Below are positions 34,821 to 43,520 of a stretch of 64,000 nt of DNA, piece by piece. This DNA comes from Gordonia aichiensis NBRC 108223 (GTDB lineage Bacteria; Actinomycetota; Actinomycetes; Mycobacteriales; Mycobacteriaceae), in assembly GCF_000332975.1 (NCBI RefSeq), contig NZ_BANR01000019.1, forward strand, positions 1 to 64,000. Direction: 5' to 3'. The position numbers were made by a program, and so were the translations under genes. Position 1 is the stretch's first letter; each line of letters opens with the position of its first letter. A model generated the notes under the pieces. That model worked only from the letters and a program-made list of their open reading frames with translations, did not search any database and had not been told where the DNA came from.

Positions 34821-37800
34821 GTTGTCGAACACCGCGTGGCGAGACGGTGTCGACGGCGCCACCACCGATCACTTCGACCTGTCAGCGGCACAGTCCGAAC
34901 TGTGGCTGGCACAGCACATGTATCCCTCGATACCTTTCTCGATCGCGCAGTACACCGACCTGCGTGGACCGATCGACGTGGGACTCCTTGAAGAAGCCAC
35001 TGCCCGCGCGGGACGCGAACTGCAATCGCCGCAACTGCGCTTCGCGCTCCACGGCACGCAACCTCGCCAGTTCATCGATGACGACCACGATCCGACATTC
35101 GACCTCGTCGACCTGACCGACAGCGCAGACCCGGCGCACGACTCGCAGGTGTGGATGGACAGGGATCACCAGTCCGCGGTTGATGTCGTCGGGAACGACA
35201 TCAACCGCGCGGTCGTCTTCAGGCTCGGTCCGCAATGGCACCGATGCTATGGGCGCATTCATCACATCGCCATCGACGGTTACGGCGCCGGGCAACTGCT
35301 CGCTCGGGGAGCGCAGCTGTATTCGGCTGCCACCCAGGGATACTCACCGCCTCCATGTCGAGCGATGTCCCTGGAGGACGTCGTTGCATCCGACCGCGAC
35401 TATCGACGATCACCCAGATTCCTCGCCGACCGTGACTACTGGCGCGACAACCTGGCCGGATTGGACAGGGTGACACGGCTGACCGACAGACACGCTCCAC
35501 CGTCGGCGCACCCGCACGTTTCCCGAGTGCGACTCGACTCGACGACGATGAGTCAGCTCGGTGATGTCGGAGGTCGCACCGACGCCGGAATCACGGAAGT
35601 GATCGTCGCGGCTGTCGTCGTGTACCTCGCGCAGATGACCGGCGACCCCGACGTGACCCTGTCGCTCCCGGTCGCTGCACGCACCACGGCGGCGCTACGA
35701 CGCTCGGCAGGCATGGTGTCCAATGTGGTGCCGCTGCGAGTGAAAGGTGTTCCCGCCCATACCGTTGACGATCTGGTGCGCCAGGTTCGAGTGGGCATCA
35801 TCGGCGCGCTGCGCCACCAGCTCTACCGGCACGAGGACCTTCTGCGCGATCTGGGCGCGGGCGTGGCAGGACGAAGCGGGTACGGGCCGATGATCAACGT
35901 CGTGAGCTTCCCCGACCACATCGAGTTCGGTGAGGCGCGGGGTCGCGCGCATCTGTTGTCTGCCGGGCCCGTCGACGACCTGACGATCAACTGCTACCGA
36001 TTCGGCGACGGGCCGCTCAACGTCGACTTCTTCGCCAATCCCGCACTGTATGACGTCGACGATCTGGATCGACACCGGCGTCAACTGCTCGCCTGCCTGT
36101 CACGATTCCTCCTGGCGTCCGGTGATCAGCGGGTGTCGACTCTCGGCTCTCGCAATCCTGGCCGTGCGCAGGGCGCCGAGGTGTCGCACGCGCAGTCCGG
36201 GGGATTGCTACCGGACCTATTGACGGCCGGCGTCCGAAGCGGGGATCGGATCGCCCTGCGCTCGACGGAACGTGCACTGACGTACAGGGAACTCGACGCT
36301 GAGAGTTCTCAATGGGCGCGGGTGTTGATCGCGCACGGCGCGGGACCAGAAACCGTCGTCGCAGTGATGTTGAGTCGGTCGGTCGAGTCGGTTGTGGCAC
36401 TGTGGGCGGTTGCCAAAGCGGGTGCGGTGTTCTTCCCGATAGACCCCGCCGCACCGGCCGCACGCATGCGCACGCTGCTCGCCGATTCGCAGGCGCAGCT
36501 CGGTGTCACGATGGGCCGCTGGCGGCCTGTGCCGGGTGACGACATCGACTGGCTCGTCCTCGACGAGGAGCGATTCACCTCATCGGCGGAGGGGATGTCG
36601 ACCGGGCCGGTCACCGACACCGAACGCCTGCGACCGCTACACGCCGCTCACGCAGCGTATCTGATCTACACATCAGGCTCGACCGGACAGCCGAAGGGTG
36701 TGTTGACGACGCACGGCGGGCTCGCAGCACTGAGCGACGACCTGCTCGATCGATACCATGTCGACGAACAATCGGTTGTACCGCAGTCTCATTCGCCGTA
36801 CTGCGATGCGGCGATGCTCGAGTACCTCTCTGCGTTCGCATCCGGCGCACAGCTGGTCGTACCACCACCTGATGTCGTGGCGGGCGAGTCCTTGTCGCAG
36901 ATACTCCAACAGCACGCGGTCACACACCTGATGGTCACTCCGACGGTCCTCGAGACCCTCGACGCCGATCGACTCCCGGCGCTGCACACCGTGGCGGTCG
37001 GTGGTGACAGTTGTCGGCCGAGGGTCGCCGAGCAGTGGGCGGGTCGCGTTGCCATGTTCAACTCGTACGGCCCCACGGAGGCTACCGTCGTGGTGACCCA
37101 GACCGATCCACTCGACGCCCGTTCTTCTCGGGTTCCGATCGGTGGCGCAGTGGCCGGGGTGCGGCTCTACGTGCTCGACGAGCGGCTGAATCCTGTTGAG
37201 CACGGCGCCCGCGGCGAGCTGTACCTCAGCGGAAACGCGCTCGCGCGAGGCTATCTCGGACGTCCGGGTACAACAGCGGGCTCTTTCGTTGCGAATCCGT
37301 ACGGACCCGATGGGAGCCGGTTGTACCGGACCGGGGATGTGGTTCGTGAATTGCCCGACGGGACACTCGAATACGTCGGGCGAAGCGACAGTCAGATCTC
37401 GCTTCGGGGACAGCGCATCGAGCCATCGGAGGTAGAAGCTGCACTTGTTGGCCATCCCGAGGTCGACCAGGCGGTCGTCCGGATGTGGTCGTCGACCTCA
37501 CTCGGCGATCGGTTGATCGGATACGTCGTGAGCGCTCATCCCGACGGAGACCTCGATCGCGCCGCGGTCCTGGCCTACCTGCGCACCATTCTCCCGCCCG
37601 CCATGATCCCAGCGATGTTGGTGGTGTTGCCCGCGATTCCCATCAATCCCAGCAGTGGGAAGGCGGACAGATCTGCCCTTCCCGACCCGCATACGGTGGC
37701 CCGACCGCCGTATCGGGCGCCGACGTCGACGACCGAACGCATGGTGGCACAGGGAATCACGGACATCACCCGACAGGTGAACGTAGGTCTCGACGACAAC

Positions 37801-38748
37801 TTCTTCGAGCTCGGCGGCACCTCACTGACAGGGGTGGAGCTCTGTCGACGGCTCTCCGAACAGACCGGCACGATGATCGGGATCTCCTTGCTCTTCGCCC
37901 CGACGGTTGAGGCGCTGTCCGCGGCCGTCGAGGCCGCAGGCTCCAACGACGTTGGAAATGCAGACAATTTGGCGATGCGTACCGTACTTCCACTGCGTGG
38001 CGAAGGATCGGGCACACCGCTGATCTGTGTGCATTCGGCCGTACCGCTGGCGTGGTGTTATTCGGGTCTACTGCGCTACGTCGGCGACCGGCCCATCCTG
38101 GGCTTGCAGTCGCCCGCGATCGGTCGGCACGGCACGGCGCAGATGACCGTCGACGACTTGGCATCGGTCTACTGTCGCGAGATCGACCGCCTTCGTCCCG
38201 TTGGGCCGGTGCATCTGTTGGGATGGTCCCTCGGTGGTCAATTGGCGCATGCGCTTGCCGCGCAGTTGCGCGCCGAGGGGCGCGAGGTAGGCCTTGTCAT
38301 CATGCTCGACAGTGTGGCGTTTGCCGAGGGTGTGTCGCCGCCCGCCATGCCCAGCCTCCGCGACCTGGTCACGCATCTCGAAGGCAACGAGTCTGAGATT
38401 GCCGACGAACGGCCACTGTCGCTCGACGAGGCGGTCATGCTGCTGGCCGACAGCAATGGCCCCGGTCGAGGATTGACCGGCGCCGAACTCAGCGAATTGC
38501 ACCAGGGATACGTCGAATGCGTCTCGATGTCGGTGACGTACCGGCCCAAGCAGTTCGACGGCGATCTGGTGTACTTCTCGGCACAACGTGGAGTCACCGC
38601 CCCGCTTGACTCGACAATGTGGCGGCCGCACGTCTCCGGCGACATCGTCGAGCACCGTGTGGACGTGACGCATGCGCAGATGACCAATCCCGAGGCGCTG
38701 GGAGTGATCGGGCCACTACTCGATGCCGAGCTTCGACGACGCCGATGA
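34813..38748 (+). CDS. Single-module NRPS, C-A-T-TE
   Basis: About 1311 residues. Condensation domain: HHIAIDG near 150. Adenylation: YTSGSTGQPKG near 619, SYGPTEA, YRTGDVV, PSSGKADRS (A10 Lys). Carrier: DDNFFELGGTSLTGVELC near 1001, with the phosphopantetheine Ser in GGTS. Thioesterase: GWSLGG near 1137, with a late His (THAQM). The specificity pocket read by hand against GrsA is D-A-L-M-A-G-S-V-V-K; I cannot assign a substrate, and a hydroxylated aromatic acid is inferred from the neighbour. TTG 34813 or 34822 is the start. A lone leading C domain suggests N-acylation or condensation with an externally loaded unit. No MbtH-like or PPTase gene is nearby. Confidence 0.93.
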   Translation: MTELSNTAWRDGVDGATTDHFDLSAAQSELWLAQHMYPSIPFSIAQYTDLRGPIDVGLLEEATARAGRELQSPQLRFALHGTQPRQFIDDDHDPTFDLVDLTDSADPAHDSQVWMDRDHQSAVDVVGNDINRAVVFRLGPQWHRCYGRIHHIAIDGYGAGQLLARGAQLYSAATQGYSPPPCRAMSLEDVVASDRDYRRSPRFLADRDYWRDNLAGLDRVTRLTDRHAPPSAHPHVSRVRLDSTTMSQLGDVGGRTDAGITEVIVAAVVVYLAQMTGDPDVTLSLPVAARTTAALRRSAGMVSNVVPLRVKGVPAHTVDDLVRQVRVGIIGALRHQLYRHEDLLRDLGAGVAGRSGYGPMINVVSFPDHIEFGEARGRAHLLSAGPVDDLTINCYRFGDGPLNVDFFANPALYDVDDLDRHRRQLLACLSRFLLASGDQRVSTLGSRNPGRAQGAEVSHAQSGGLLPDLLTAGVRSGDRIALRSTERALTYRELDAESSQWARVLIAHGAGPETVVAVMLSRSVESVVALWAVAKAGAVFFPIDPAAPAARMRTLLADSQAQLGVTMGRWRPVPGDDIDWLVLDEERFTSSAEGMSTGPVTDTERLRPLHAAHAAYLIYTSGSTGQPKGVLTTHGGLAALSDDLLDRYHVDEQSVVPQSHSPYCDAAMLEYLSAFASGAQLVVPPPDVVAGESLSQILQQHAVTHLMVTPTVLETLDADRLPALHTVAVGGDSCRPRVAEQWAGRVAMFNSYGPTEATVVVTQTDPLDARSSRVPIGGAVAGVRLYVLDERLNPVEHGARGELYLSGNALARGYLGRPGTTAGSFVANPYGPDGSRLYRTGDVVRELPDGTLEYVGRSDSQISLRGQRIEPSEVEAALVGHPEVDQAVVRMWSSTSLGDRLIGYVVSAHPDGDLDRAAVLAYLRTILPPAMIPAMLVVLPAIPINPSSGKADRSALPDPHTVARPPYRAPTSTTERMVAQGITDITRQVNVGLDDNFFELGGTSLTGVELCRRLSEQTGTMIGISLLFAPTVEALSAAVEAAGSNDVGNADNLAMRTVLPLRGEGSGTPLICVHSAVPLAWCYSGLLRYVGDRPILGLQSPAIGRHGTAQMTVDDLASVYCREIDRLRPVGPVHLLGWSLGGQLAHALAAQLRAEGREVGLVIMLDSVAFAEGVSPPAMPSLRDLVTHLEGNESEIADERPLSLDEAVMLLADSNGPGRGLTGAELSELHQGYVECVSMSVTYRPKQFDGDLVYFSAQRGVTAPLDSTMWRPHVSGDIVEHRVDVTHAQMTNPEALGVIGPLLDAELRRRR

Positions 38749-38821
38749 TCCGAGAGGCATCAGGATCGCGACGGAATCCGGGTTCAGCGTGCTTTAAGCG
38801 GCCGTCAGCGACACTCCCGCT

Positions 38822-39295
38822 ATGAACACCATTACCGGCCTGCCCGCCCACCCGCTGTTGGTTCACCTCGCTGTGGTGGTCATACCTCTGACCGGCCTGC
38901 TCGCGGTGCTCACCGCGACCTGGCCTGCGGGACGTCGTCGACTGGGCGTGATCACACCTCTCGTCGCACTGGTGGCTGTGGTGGTGACTCCGCTGACCGC
39001 GTCGGCCGGGGAGGCACTCGAGAAGCAGGTGCCTCGAACCGGGTTGTTACACAAGCACACCGAGATCGGTGGGCAGATGAACTACTGGGTAGCCGCGCTC
39101 TTCGTGGTCGTCGTGTTGTTCTGGGCCGCTCATGACGATCGGCTGCTCGCTCGGGTGTCCTTCGCGCTGTCGTCGAGAACCCTTCGTTGGTCACGAATGG
39201 CGCTGGCGGCTGGCTGCGTCGTGGTCGGGGTCGGTGCGGTCATCGTCGTCGTGCTGGTCGGCGACTCCGGCGCTCGTGCCGTCTGGCTTGGATAG
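38822..39295 (+). CDS. DUF2231 membrane protein
   Basis: 157 residues, four hydrophobic segments. The N-terminal GLPAHPLLVHLAVVVIPL is the DUF2231 hallmark, with His residues that may bind heme or metal (family suggestion), followed by THxE-like HTEIGGQMNYW. Role unknown. Starts 73 bp after the NRPS; convergent with the ferredoxin gene. Confidence 0.85.
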   Translation: MNTITGLPAHPLLVHLAVVVIPLTGLLAVLTATWPAGRRRLGVITPLVALVAVVVTPLTASAGEALEKQVPRTGLLHKHTEIGGQMNYWVAALFVVVVLFWAAHDDRLLARVSFALSSRTLRWSRMALAAGCVVVGVGAVIVVVLVGDSGARAVWLG

Positions 39296-39350
39296 TGGCG
39301 TACCCACTTCGATTTCTGGCGAGCGGGAGGCAGGGTGCTTCACCTGCCCG

Positions 39351-39578
39351 CTACCGCCAACGAAGCGCACGGGCAGGGCAGAGTCGGATGGCTGTGGCAC
39401 CTGCGTCTGCCGGGACCTGATCGTCGTCGACGATGGGGTAGCCCCACTCGTCGAGTCGTACGTAATCAGCGAGTACGACTGAGCACAGACCGCGCCCGTC
39501 GCAGGCGACGCGGTCGACTGCGAGGCGGGGTTCGGTGCTTGGTGGTTCGACGCCGGTGAGGCGGTTGATCAGAGTCAT
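39351..39578 (-). CDS. Ferredoxin, [3Fe-4S]/single-cluster type
   Basis: 75 residues. Cysteines are arranged as CDGRGLC (C-x5-C) and a later CP in RLCPARAL, as in actinobacterial [3Fe-4S] ferredoxins that serve P450s and related partners. The N-terminal 20 residues are an extra leader. The start is 1 bp after the stop of the NuoF-like gene, so they are co-translated, and the likely partner is that flavoprotein. Confidence 0.88.
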   Translation of the reverse strand: MTLINRLTGVEPPSTEPRLAVDRVACDGRGLCSVVLADYVRLDEWGYPIVDDDQVPADAGATAIRLCPARALRWR

Positions 39579-39579
39579 C

Positions 39580-40671
39580 TCATACCTCCGTCAACTCGGT
39601 TCGTGTTGCCGACAGCGGCGCGTTCAAGGACGACGGCGGGCGTCTGTCCCCGAACGTCCGCAACGCGGATTCCACGAACTCGACGACGCCGTCGGGATGA
39701 CGACATGCGCCTCGTCGGCGTAACTGAGATAGTCGTTGGGCGAGTCGGTACCGCTGGTCGGGCGTGGGCGCGCTGAGGACTCGATTCAGGTCCTCTGCGA
39801 GAGAGGGCAGCCCGAATGTGCAAGGGCCGCATCGCCGAGCTGATTCACCCGCTGCGTAGGCAACTGTGTCACCGACCAGTCGCCACGGATCGGTACGCGC
39901 GTCGAGGGCGGTGATGATCGCGGGACCGATGCGCAGACGGTGGGGAGCGAGACCGTCTGCGGACCACTGCGTACGAGTGGCCAATCGGGTCGGCAGGAAT
40001 CCTCCGGCGATTCCGTTGAACCACAGGTATTCCGACGATATCGATAGCCCGCCGGCCATGGCGAGTAGGTCGTGCAGCCCAACTCCCGCGGCTGTTTCGT
40101 AGATTCCCGGACGGGCGACCACCCCGCCCAGGGCGACCAGGCGGGGGCCGGGCTCGGTAGACGTACCGATCGACCGGAACCACCGCGGCCCACGGTGGAC
40201 GATCTGCGCTATACGCCAGAGTGTTTCGGCATTCAAGACCAGGGTGGGCGGTATCGGCCTACCCGTTGACGAGCGCGCTCCCGAGGTGATCGGCGCGAAG
40301 CGCATGATCGGTCGAGCCAGGTCTCCCGCGGCCAGCGCCGCCAGTGCCGATTCCTCGGAGGATACGTATCGTTGCGGTACCTCCAGTGCCCGCAACCCGG
40401 CGCGACGGACGAGTTCGAGCGTGGTCGAGTCGCGGTGAGCCGCAATCTGGAATCGGTCGCCGACGATGTGCTGCGCCGCGTCGATCACCTCTCGAAGGTG
40501 ATGCGCGATGACCCAGGCGTCCTTACGTGCACCCCACTCGCCGTCGCAGGCGTTGATCACGAGGGAGGCGTCGTTGTCGACGGCCGCCCGCAGTTTCACA
40601 GCGGTGGGGAACGAGGCCCCACCTCGTCCGCAGAGTCCTGCGGCGGCGACGAGGTCGATCACTGTGCTCAT
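39580..40671 (-). CDS. NuoF-like NADH/FMN flavoprotein with SLBB and [4Fe-4S] regions
   Basis: About 363 residues. FMN/NADH-type glycine loop at the start (GLCGRGGASFPTAVKLRAA, like NuoF/HoxF/RnfC), EEsAL-type segment SSEESALAAL, an SLBB-like stretch (ALGGVVARPGIYE), and C-terminal ESARRCGPCTFG with RGACRHPDGV, where only three or four Cys remain for a cluster. It probably oxidises NAD(P)H or passes electrons between ferredoxin and the membrane partner. ATG 40671 overlaps the upstream stop (ATGA); an in-frame GTG lies two codons earlier. Confidence 0.85.
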   Translation of the reverse strand: MSTVIDLVAAAGLCGRGGASFPTAVKLRAAVDNDASLVINACDGEWGARKDAWVIAHHLREVIDAAQHIVGDRFQIAAHRDSTTLELVRRAGLRALEVPQRYVSSEESALAALAAGDLARPIMRFAPITSGARSSTGRPIPPTLVLNAETLWRIAQIVHRGPRWFRSIGTSTEPGPRLVALGGVVARPGIYETAAGVGLHDLLAMAGGLSISSEYLWFNGIAGGFLPTRLATRTQWSADGLAPHRLRIGPAIITALDARTDPWRLVGDTVAYAAGESARRCGPCTFGLPSLAEDLNRVLSAPTPDQRYRLAQRLSQLRRRGACRHPDGVVEFVESALRTFGDRRPPSSLNAPLSATRTELTEV

Positions 40672-41227
40672 GTCCACTCCCTGACGAGTTCGAGGTGACG
40701 GGTGCGCGATGTGGTTCGCAGGTAGCCGAGGCGTAGCGCGGCGGCGAGAACGATCGTGACTGCGCAGGTGATGGAGTGCCGGTGAGGACCGGCTGGTCGG
40801 AACTCGACATGATCAGTGCGTGGATGACGGCGAAGAGTGCCATCGCGTAGGCAGAGAAGTGCACCGCGCGCCAGGCTCGCTCCGGAATCCGATGGCGGAG
40901 CAGTGAAGTGACGATCACCGTCAGTCCCACGTCGAGCGCTATCGTCCCGAGACCCACGGCATACCGTTCGTACCTCGAGGCGAACGGAACGATCAGCGAC
41001 TGCCAGCCGATATCGACGTAGGTATCGAGCACCGCCGTGAGTACATGACAGGCAAGAAACACCAATGACGAAACAGCCAGGCTCCGGTGAAGCACGGTCG
41101 CCGTCGCCGATCTCCCGCCACGTGTCGTCCCGGCCGTCACAACTCCGAGAACGAGTACGGCGGTGAACATGAGGAGACTGACGATCCCAGCGGCGCGGGA
41201 GGCGTACCAGAGCCATTGCCCGCTCAT
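40668..41227 (-). CDS. Ferric-reductase-like transmembrane protein, frameshifted near its end
   Basis: Membrane protein with about five helices and spaced His residues (VLHRSLAVSS, LACHVLTAVLD, AVHFSAYAMALFAVIHALIM) that fit two b-type hemes in a ferric-reductase/YedZ-like domain. The frame is lost near 40772-40780; adding one base restores a sixth helix (ITCAVTIVLAAALRLGYL) and a stop at 40668 that overlaps the next gene's ATG exactly as ATGA, strong evidence that the frameshift is an error or recent. ATG 41227 overlaps the ApbE stop as ATGA. It presumably carries electrons across the membrane. Confidence 0.8.
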
Positions 41228-42225
41228 CGCTGGGCCCCGGCATCTGTAGCGGTTGCCGGTGGCCATCCGGCGACCCGGGTCTCGGCTCCGTTGTGGGCAA
41301 TCAATAGTGCGGGAATGCCTCTGTCCGACAACCACTCCGGAGCATTCACACCGAGAATGACCGACGCTGTCGACGCAGCGTTCGCCCACTGCGTCGCCGC
41401 GCACGCACAGGTCACCTGCGCCCACGGAGTGCGCGCGGGAGATCCGGTCCGCGGGTCGATGATGTGGTGCCGTCGGCGTTGTCCCGTTTGCCAGACACGC
41501 ACTTTCGTCGACGACGTGGCGAACGACTGACCACCGTCGGCCACAACCACTTGTCGGGTCGTTCCGGTCCAGTCCACGACGCCGACTCGCCACCCGCCAC
41601 TCGGACTTGGACCGGCGGAGGCGAGGTCGCCTCCGAGGTCGAGCAGAATCCCTGCTCCGACTCGACAGGCGATCTTGGCGGACCACTGGTGCGCTGCGAA
41701 GGCTTTGGCCGACGAACCGAGATCCAGTGCCGCTCCAGCGCTCACGGTGAGAGTGTTTCCCTGAAGTACGCACTCCGAGCCCATGTCTACGCCACGCGGG
41801 CGATCCGTGGATCGCGCACTCTCGGTGCGGTGACGAACCACTTCGATGTCGGCGTCGTATCCCACAGCGATCAAGGCGTTTCCGACCGTTGGAGTGACCA
41901 GTCCGCCGGTGAGCGACTCGACCTCGAGAGCATGGGCGAGAAGCTCGGCGAGTTCCTGCGATACGGACAGTCGTACGACATCGCGGCCTTCGCCCGCCGC
42001 GATTCGTGATGCGCGATTGATCTGAGCCAGTTCACTGTCGGTGCGGAAGCGCGACGCGACCCTATCGAGGCTCTCGAGACGGTCGGCGAGCATCACACGC
42101 GCGGCATCGAGAACGGTGGCATCGGGCGTGAGCAGGCGGACATGTGTGCCGATGGCGCGCAGGGATAACGAATAGACCCGCTCGGCCTCTGCCGTGATCG
42201 TCCCTGCCGTGATCGTCCCCGTCAT
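41224..42225 (-). CDS. apbE: ApbE-family FAD:protein FMN transferase
   Basis: About 333 residues. It attaches FMN to Thr of exported redox proteins. N-terminal region with GTHVRL, then LESLDRVASRFRTDSELAQIN (family helix), LDLGSSAKAFAA for FAD binding, and the metal-site region ILLDLGGDLAS. HHIIDPRTGSPA and ANAASTASVILG are further signatures. No obvious lipobox. Start ATG 42225 overlaps the stop of the small membrane protein (ATGA). The natural target is probably a member of this same operon. Confidence 0.95.
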   Translation of the reverse strand: MTGTITAGTITAEAERVYSLSLRAIGTHVRLLTPDATVLDAARVMLADRLESLDRVASRFRTDSELAQINRASRIAAGEGRDVVRLSVSQELAELLAHALEVESLTGGLVTPTVGNALIAVGYDADIEVVRHRTESARSTDRPRGVDMGSECVLQGNTLTVSAGAALDLGSSAKAFAAHQWSAKIACRVGAGILLDLGGDLASAGPSPSGGWRVGVVDWTGTTRQVVVADGGQSFATSSTKVRVWQTGQRRRHHIIDPRTGSPARTPWAQVTCACAATQWANAASTASVILGVNAPEWLSDRGIPALLIAHNGAETRVAGWPPATATDAGAQR

Positions 42226-42533
42226 GACGCGGCCGTGTCGGCGTGAGAGTTCGGACTGTCGCTGTTGCTCAAGGGCGACGTCGGCGACCATGTCCCGGTT
42301 CCTGACGTGCCGTCCGACGAGCTGCCGTCTGATGTCGTCACGCTCGACGGTGTACCCGGGTTCGTGGTGGGCGACGGGGTCGTCGTCGAGGGCGTGGTCG
42401 TCGAGGGTGTCGAGTGGTGGGAACTCTCGGCGCTGGCCAGGCCAGTGGCTATCGCTGCAGTGGCGACCGCCGCCGCAGCAGAGATCCCGACGGTGATCCA
42501 CCGCGCACGGCTGACAGGATTGACGGTGTTCAT
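42222..42533 (-). CDS. Small exported or anchored Ser/Thr-rich protein
   Basis: About 103 residues: a basic start, one hydrophobic segment (WITVGISAAAAVATAAIATGLA), then a low-complexity Ser/Thr/Pro tail outside the membrane. ATG 42533 has GGAG upstream. It starts the five-gene chain and overlaps apbE. The tail is rich in Thr, the residue flavinylated by ApbE, but no standard FMN-acceptor domain is seen, so a target role is only a guess; a scaffold or membrane tether is equally possible. Confidence 0.7.
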   Translation of the reverse strand: MNTVNPVSRARWITVGISAAAAVATAAIATGLASAESSHHSTPSTTTPSTTTPSPTTNPGTPSSVTTSDGSSSDGTSGTGTWSPTSPLSNSDSPNSHADTAAS

Positions 42534-42839
42534 GGGTGACTCCAAGGGCTGGCAGCCCCATCGTCAAGCCGATCGCTGACGACGGATACTGCTTTTGGTG
42601 TGACTCCATGATCGGCAGTTCGCCTGAAGAGTCGCTGAAAGCGCACTGTCAATACGATCCATCCATCACCCCTGGTAACGCTAGGTTTCGCTACTGCCTT
42701 GGGCGACGATGTCAACCACGACGCGGTACTCAGTGTTTCCACAGCGTGCAGGTCGTAGCGTGCAGGGGCCTGATGCTCGGAACGATGCCAGAGGTGCGCC
42801 GGCAGGTGAGTAATGTGTGGGCGGGAACGGAGAACTCAG
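42534..42839. promoter_or_regulatory. Divergent promoter region between redox chain and response regulator
   Basis: About 300 bp, no gene. It must carry promoters for both directions. TCAATACGATCC with a GTCAATACG-like -35 candidate lies near 42648-42660 on the plus strand. No perfect repeat for the response regulator could be singled out by eye. Confidence 0.35.
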
Positions 42840-43520
42840 GTGCGCGTGCTCATCGTCGACGACGATCACAATGTCGCGGAAACCGTACGCCGGATGATGG
42901 TGGCCGAGGGGTGGGTCGCAGATGTGGTCGACGACGGAGCGGCCGGGCTGGAGAAGGCGTCAACCGAACACTTCGACGTCGTCGTCCTCGACATCATGAT
43001 GCCGGGCCTCAACGGCTACGAGGTCGTTCGGTCGATGCGCAGCCAGGGCGTGTGGACACCGGTGTTGATGTTGACTGCCAAGGACGGCGAGTACGACCAA
43101 GCCGACGCCTTTGACTTCGGCGCCGATGACTATCTGACCAAACCGTTCTCGTTTGTTGTGCTGATCGCGCGACTGCGGGCCCTCGCTCGACGAGGCGCAC
43201 CGGCGCGTCCGGCAGTGTTGACCGCTGGGAGTCTGACGTTGGACCCCGCAGGCCATACTGCGCGCCGTGGCGACACCGAACTGACGCTTACTCCTCGTGA
43301 ATTCAGCGTGCTGGAGTTCCTGTTGCGCCACAAGGGTGAAGTGGTGACGAAGCGCGAGATCCTCGATTCGGTCTGGGACATCAACTATCGCGGTGACGAG
43401 AACGTGGTCGAGGTGTATGTCAGCTATCTACGTCGGAGAATCGATGCGCCATTCGGCTGCAAAGCAATCCAGACAGTACGCGGCGTAGGCTATCGGTTCG
43501 CCGAAGACGGTGGGGATTGA
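42840..43520 (+). CDS. OmpR/PhoB-type response regulator
   Basis: 226 residues from GTG 42840 (SD GGAGA). Receiver domain: VLIVDDDHNVAE, phosphoacceptor Asp in VVVLDIMMPGLNGYEV, LTAKD and DYLTKPFS. Winged-helix domain: LTPREFSVLEFLLRHKGEVV and VYVSYLRRRID, with the final TVRGVGYRF. Its kinase is the convergent gene, overlapping tail to tail by 31 bp. The nearest target promoter is that of the redox chain, inferred from position. Confidence 0.95.
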   Translation: MRVLIVDDDHNVAETVRRMMVAEGWVADVVDDGAAGLEKASTEHFDVVVLDIMMPGLNGYEVVRSMRSQGVWTPVLMLTAKDGEYDQADAFDFGADDYLTKPFSFVVLIARLRALARRGAPARPAVLTAGSLTLDPAGHTARRGDTELTLTPREFSVLEFLLRHKGEVVTKREILDSVWDINYRGDENVVEVYVSYLRRRIDAPFGCKAIQTVRGVGYRFAEDGGD

